Origin: Bryobacter sp964387685
Lineage (GTDB): Bacteria > Acidobacteriota > Terriglobia > Bryobacterales > Bryobacteraceae
Assembly: GCA_964387685.1 (NCBI GenBank)
Contig: CAYLXK010000003.1
Coordinates: forward strand, 62,001 to 126,000
DNA: 64,000 bases
Reading direction: 5' to 3'
The position numbers and the translations under genes were made by a program. Positions 60,395 through 64,000 of this stretch are shown piece after piece (the stretch's first letter is position 1; each line of letters begins with the position of its first letter). A model generated the notes under the pieces. The model was not told the origin of the DNA and did no database searches. It worked only from the letters and a program-made list of their open reading frames with translations.

Positions 60395-61825
60395 TTAGAA
60401 CTGGTTCCAGAGGTATTGGTTGTAGACCTCGTGGTGAAACTGCACTTCGGGAGCCTTCACCACCGTCCCCAGCAGGCGGGCGCAGCGATCCGCAGAAGCC
60501 TGCTTTAGATCGGCATAGCGGCCTTTGACGTCCTCGCCCAAAATTGTCGTGGTCCATTCGGCAGCGCGGAAATTCGATAAGGCGTCGTAGACGTTATCGG
60601 GCAAATAGCGATCCGCCTGGCGGAGATTCTTAACCTTGGCGATATCTCCATCCAATCCCGTCTTGAACACCGAGTACAGCACCATGTAGGGATTGGCGTC
60701 TGGACCAACCGAGCGCACTTCCACGCGGGAGCTTTTTTCGTTGCCGATCGGCACGCGCACCATCGAACCACGGTCTACGGCCGAGGCCTTGATTTGATTT
60801 GGGGCTTCGAAATGCGGATCCAGGCGCCGGTAAGCGTTCACGCTCGCGTTCAGCATGAGGCAGATATCGTTGCCATGCGTCAGGATGCGGTCAATAAACT
60901 GCCAGGCGAACTTCGATAGTTTCTCTTCGCCCTTGGGATCCCACATCAGGTTCTTGCCCGCTTTGGAAACGGAAACGTTCGTGTGCATGCCATTGCCGTT
61001 TACGCCCACAACGGGCTTGGGCAGGAAGCTGGCCGTGTAGCCCATCTTGGTTGCCACCTGCCGGCAGATTAACTTATAGAGCTGAATTTGGTCCGCCGCG
61101 CTGACCACGTCGCCGTAGCTGTAGTTAATTTCAAACTGCGAAGGCGCCACTTCCGGGTGATCCTTTTCGTTTTGGAAACCCATGGCCCGCTGCACTTCCG
61201 CCGTCGTGTCGATAAAGCTCCGCAGGGGGTCGCCCGGCAGCGAATGATAGTAACCACCCGTGTTCACATAGTCGAACTTGCCGGTCTCATGGTAGCGCCG
61301 CTCGGCATCGGTGCCTTCAAAGAGGAAGCCTTCGATTTCGTTCGCCGCATTGAGCGTATAGCCGTTCTTAGTGAACTGCCCATTCGCGTACTGCTTCAAA
61401 ACGCCGCGGATATCCGCTCCGTAAGGAGATCCATCCTTGTCGATGACTTCGCCAAACACCAGCACCTTGCCGGAGCCGAATACATCCGCCGGGGCCCAAT
61501 AGAAAGCGCCCCAGTCCATAGCCAGCCGCAAGTCGCTTTCCCGCTGCGCGGTGAAGCCCCGTATCGAGGACCCGTCGAAGGTGAGGTTATCCCAGCTTTT
61601 TACGAGAAACTTCTTGTCATAGTCCAGCATGTGGAGGCGTCCTTCGAGGTCGCTAAACAGGACCGTGACCGCCTTGATGCCTTTCTCGTCGGTCAGGTAC
61701 TTTAACCGCTCTTCTTGAATGGTCTCCGGGGACACCCGGTTCTTACGCTGTTCCTTGGCGGCCAGGTTCAGATCTTCCAACTCCCCATAGGAGAGGGTCA
61801 AAAAACTACGCAATTCGCTGGACAT
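60395..61825 (-). CDS. glnA: Glutamine synthetase, type I
   Basis: The enzyme makes glutamine from glutamate, ammonia and ATP. The 476-aa protein has FDGSSIRGF, the active-site strands NEIEGFLFEG and EVAPSQFEINY, the ATP-binding NGNGMHTNVSV and the loop RRLDPHFEAPNQI. The C-terminal NLYDLP motif that carries the adenylylated Tyr in beta-type enzymes is not seen; the region reads RYLPDNVYDALS instead. GAGGAG precedes the ATG, and a terminator follows. glnE (adenylyltransferase) lies 0.7 kb away in the divergent direction. Confidence 0.93.
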   Translation of the reverse strand: MSSELRSFLTLSYGELEDLNLAAKEQRKNRVSPETIQEERLKYLTDEKGIKAVTVLFSDLEGRLHMLDYDKKFLVKSWDNLTFDGSSIRGFTAQRESDLRLAMDWGAFYWAPADVFGSGKVLVFGEVIDKDGSPYGADIRGVLKQYANGQFTKNGYTLNAANEIEGFLFEGTDAERRYHETGKFDYVNTGGYYHSLPGDPLRSFIDTTAEVQRAMGFQNEKDHPEVAPSQFEINYSYGDVVSAADQIQLYKLICRQVATKMGYTASFLPKPVVGVNGNGMHTNVSVSKAGKNLMWDPKGEEKLSKFAWQFIDRILTHGNDICLMLNASVNAYRRLDPHFEAPNQIKASAVDRGSMVRVPIGNEKSSRVEVRSVGPDANPYMVLYSVFKTGLDGDIAKVKNLRQADRYLPDNVYDALSNFRAAEWTTTILGEDVKGRYADLKQASADRCARLLGTVVKAPEVQFHHEVYNQYLWNQF

Positions 61826-61937
61826 GAGACTCCTCGAAATTTGAATTTAACGTCTACCGGCACGATCCCCAAATCCAGCGCGCCGGTACGGCGATCGGCC
61901 TAGGCCGGAATGCCTGATAATACAGATCCGATGCTAG

Positions 61938-61943
61938 ATTATA
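61938..61943 (-). promoter_or_regulatory. Perfect -10 box (TATAAT) upstream of glnA
   Basis: TATAAT on the minus strand lies 113 nt before the glnA ATG. No -35 with 16-18 nt spacing is evident, so the promoter may need an activator. A 12-bp palindrome CGGCCTAGGCCG lies at 61896-61907 in the leader. Confidence 0.4.
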
Positions 61944-62002
61944 GGCACGGTTGCCTTTAAGGAACGCGCCGCACAGCAACATTTTCGTAATCAGAACTTT
62001 TT

Positions 62003-62503
62003 ATGACCGCCATGAAATCTCGGTTTGCGCTGGAGGGCCGTATCCTGCAGCTCAATACCTCACTAGGAGGAATTCCGAAAAGGCCTGTCGGCTCCGGAAA
62101 TCTAACTCCGCTCGGCCTCGAGGGCGACGCCTGGGCTCATCCTAAGATCCATGGCGGCCCCGATCAGGCACTACTCCTAATTGGCGCCGAAGTGCTGACC
62201 GAGCTGAACCAACTGGGATACTCGGTCTTTCCCGGTGCGCTGGGAGAGAATATCACGACCGAAGGAATAGACTATAGGACTCTGACCTCGGGCCAGCGCT
62301 TTCGTCTGGGCGCCACGGCCGCGATTGAACTTGCCAAACTGCGGGAACCCTGCCGCACGCTGGATTGCTACAACATCGCCGGCTTGGAACGGATCCAGGC
62401 GCGATTGCGCGAAGAAGCCCGAGGCGGCTGGTATGCCCGCGTGATTTCTAAGGGACTGCTTTTCGCGGGCGACCCCATCCTGTTCGAGTCTCAGCTTGTC
62501 TAG
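62003..62503 (+). CDS. MOSC domain protein
   Basis: MOSC proteins carry a sulfur or persulfide group on a conserved Cys for molybdenum-cofactor sulfuration or mitigation of N-hydroxylated compounds. The 166-aa protein has the GDAWAHPKIHGGPDQALLLI and GALGENIT (78-85) strings, and the reactive Cys is likely C117 in REPCRTLD. It lacks a separate MOCO-sulfurase domain and overlaps glnE by 8 nt. Confidence 0.9.
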   Translation: MTAMKSRFALEGRILQLNTSLGGIPKRPVGSGNLTPLGLEGDAWAHPKIHGGPDQALLLIGAEVLTELNQLGYSVFPGALGENITTEGIDYRTLTSGQRFRLGATAAIELAKLREPCRTLDCYNIAGLERIQARLREEARGGWYARVISKGLLFAGDPILFESQLV

Positions 62504-64000
62504 GCCTGACCTGCGAGTTCTGCTGCGCTCCCGTAGCCGCTTTCTGAGCGACGCTGTGGCGCAACATCCGGAATGGCTTGAGTCCTCCATTGCCAACCTG
62601 GACCAACCGCTCAGCCGGGCGGCACTGGACGCGCGACTCTCGGCCTTGCCCTTCACCCCGGCCGCGGCGGCCAGCTTTCGCCGTCAGGCGTTGCTTCGCA
62701 TTTTCTTGCGCGACTTACTCGGTGCGGCCATGCTCGCCGAAACCACCGCGGAAATTTCCCACCTGGCGGACGCCATTCTGGATTGGACCTACCGCCACAT
62801 TCGTGCGAGCTTGGCTGCCCGGCATGGCGACGCGCTCGACCAACGGGGCGATCCCTGCCCTTTTTCCATTCTTTCCCTCGGTAAGTTGGGGGGGCTGGAA
62901 CTGAACTACTCTTCCGACATCGACCTGCTATTTGTTTTCGGCGAGCCTGGGCACACGGATGGTTCACGCCCGCTCAGCCATAAAGAATTCTTCGCCGCCG
63001 TCGCGCAGCAGTTGTCCAATTTCCTTGGCACCTACACCGCGGAAGGAATTTGCTACCGCGTGGATCTGCGCCTCCGTCCCGACGGCTCTGGCGGCGAGCT
63101 AACCCATTCACTCGAAGCGATGCGAGACTACTACCGCCGGCGCGCGCGCGACTGGGAACTCCAGATGATGATCAAATCGCGCATCTCCGCTGGCGAGCCG
63201 GCCCCCGGACAAGGCCTGATCGAATTCGTCGAGCCCCTGACCTATCAAACGACTACGGATTTCTCCGCCATTGAGGCCGTCAGCCTCACGCGCCTCCGCC
63301 TCAATGAAAAGCTGGCCGCCCGCCGTCTGAAGCCGGGCACCATCGACATCAAGTTGGCTCGGGGTGGGATCCGCGATATCGAATTCCTGGTGCAGTGTTT
63401 GCAACGGCTGCACGGCGGGCGCGAGCCCTGGCTTCGCCACGGCGGAACCCTTTTGAGTCTAGGCCGCCTCCACGATAAGGCCTTGATTTCTCCGAGTGAG
63501 TACTTCCAATTGATTGAAGCCTACGAATTCCTCCGGCACTTGGAACATCGTCTGCAAATCTTCGACGACCGGCAAACTCATACGCTTCCCTCCTCGCTTT
63601 CCGAACTGGAATCGCTCGCCCAAGGGATGCCCGCTATGCAGCCCGGCCGCGTCAACAGTGCCTCCGGCCTGCTGGAGAATCTGCGTCGCCATCTGGATCA
63701 AGTCGCCGACATTTACCAAAAAGTCGTCCACCAGCGCCGCAATACGCAGCCTGCGCCACCCTTGGAGAAACCCTCGTCGTCCGCCCATGGGGGCGAATCG
63801 CCAAAACCCGACTTTGGGCAGGTTCCCCTTAGGTTGACCCGAAACCTGGAGGCGACCGCTCCTAGAGTTCTGGAAATGTTGCGCCAGGGCGCATTACGCC
63901 GCAACGCGGACCTTTTCGAAAGACTGGTGGAAACCGGCGGGGCTCGCCTTGCTGCCCTGGAAAGGGACGACGTACTGGCCCACTACGTCATCGACATCGT
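62496..64000 (+). CDS. glnE: Glutamine synthetase adenylyl-transferase/-removase (partial)
   Basis: The frame from TTG 62496 stays open to the window end, so the C-terminal part is missing. It has the nucleotidyltransferase signature LGKLGGLELNYSSDIDLLFVF (about 130-150) and LKPGTIDIKLARGGIRDIEFLVQ, which are typical of GlnE. The visible N-terminal half is the adenylyl-removing domain. The start is uncertain, and overlap with the MOSC stop suggests coupling. It sits across from glnA, its substrate gene. Confidence 0.9.
   Translation, partial: MSRPDLRVLLRSRSRFLSDAVAQHPEWLESSIANLDQPLSRAALDARLSALPFTPAAAASFRRQALLRIFLRDLLGAAMLAETTAEISHLADAILDWTYRHIRASLAARHGDALDQRGDPCPFSILSLGKLGGLELNYSSDIDLLFVFGEPGHTDGSRPLSHKEFFAAVAQQLSNFLGTYTAEGICYRVDLRLRPDGSGGELTHSLEAMRDYYRRRARDWELQMMIKSRISAGEPAPGQGLIEFVEPLTYQTTTDFSAIEAVSLTRLRLNEKLAARRLKPGTIDIKLARGGIRDIEFLVQCLQRLHGGREPWLRHGGTLLSLGRLHDKALISPSEYFQLIEAYEFLRHLEHRLQIFDDRQTHTLPSSLSELESLAQGMPAMQPGRVNSASGLLENLRRHLDQVADIYQKVVHQRRNTQPAPPLEKPSSSAHGGESPKPDFGQVPLRLTRNLEATAPRVLEMLRQGALRRNADLFERLVETGGARLAALERDDVLAHYVIDI

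Overview
The window is about 64 kb of GC-rich, gene-dense bacterial chromosome. There are no insertion sequences, phage modules or CRISPR arrays that I can see. The gene content best fits an Acidobacteriota member near Bryobacter/Solibacter/Paludibaculum: Tat-exported Gfo/Idh/MocA and FAD oxidoreductases, DUF5009 acyltransferase, GMC oxidoreductase with a gluconate-dehydrogenase-subunit-3 partner, enolase-superfamily enzyme, DUF2760/Hsp70 operon, and FliW-CsrA-flagellin. This placement is inference from family content, not a sequence search.

Layout. 1-4.5 kb: end of a probable glyA, a GT4 glycosyltransferase, a zinc-finger/HTH-like protein, and a MacA-type adaptor with its ABC ATPase but no permease. 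4.6-12.8 kb: a Fic protein, a MerR regulator divergent from a DUF2760-Hsp70-Hsp70(DUF3731) chaperone operon, then thiL and a DUF4380-like protein. 12.8-19 kb: deoC, an enolase-superfamily enzyme, a compact deacetylase-ACP-ketosynthase-NTF2 cluster, and a B12-binding radical SAM enzyme. 19-25.8 kb: a LytS/LytR-type two-component system co-transcribed with a TPR protein that ends in a haem-binding CXXCH motif, then MFS, DUF5009 and M1 aminopeptidase genes. 25.7-30.8 kb: a minus-strand run of ECF sigma, membrane anti-sigma, rsmA, gltX and carbamoyltransferase. 30.8-41.7 kb: Rsm22-type methyltransferase, secreted and redox proteins, tRNA-Ser(GCU), S10 peptidase, PDZ protein, and a second ECF sigma with a HEAT-repeat anti-sigma. 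41.8-46.4 kb: rpsA, a class V aminotransferase and an OmpR-type two-component system.

46.4-54.2 kb is the most interesting part. A very large flagellin (794 aa) is preceded by fliW-csrA and followed by a TPR glycosyltransferase likely to modify it. The flagellin leader carries a sigma-28-like promoter and a hairpin with GGA in the loop, as expected for CsrA control. Divergent from fliW lies a two-gene unit: a membrane protein with no domain I recognise, then a protein with an unknown N-terminal region and a C-terminal TIR domain that keeps the candidate NADase glutamate. This is my best candidate for an undescribed system.

54.2-64 kb: tsaC/sua5, prfB with a preserved programmed +1 frameshift, a GMC oxidoreductase pair, a SYLF lipid-binding protein, a cassette of a 12-cysteine secreted mini-protein plus a secreted partner, glutamine synthetase with a terminator, a MOSC protein, and the start of glnE, which runs off the window end.
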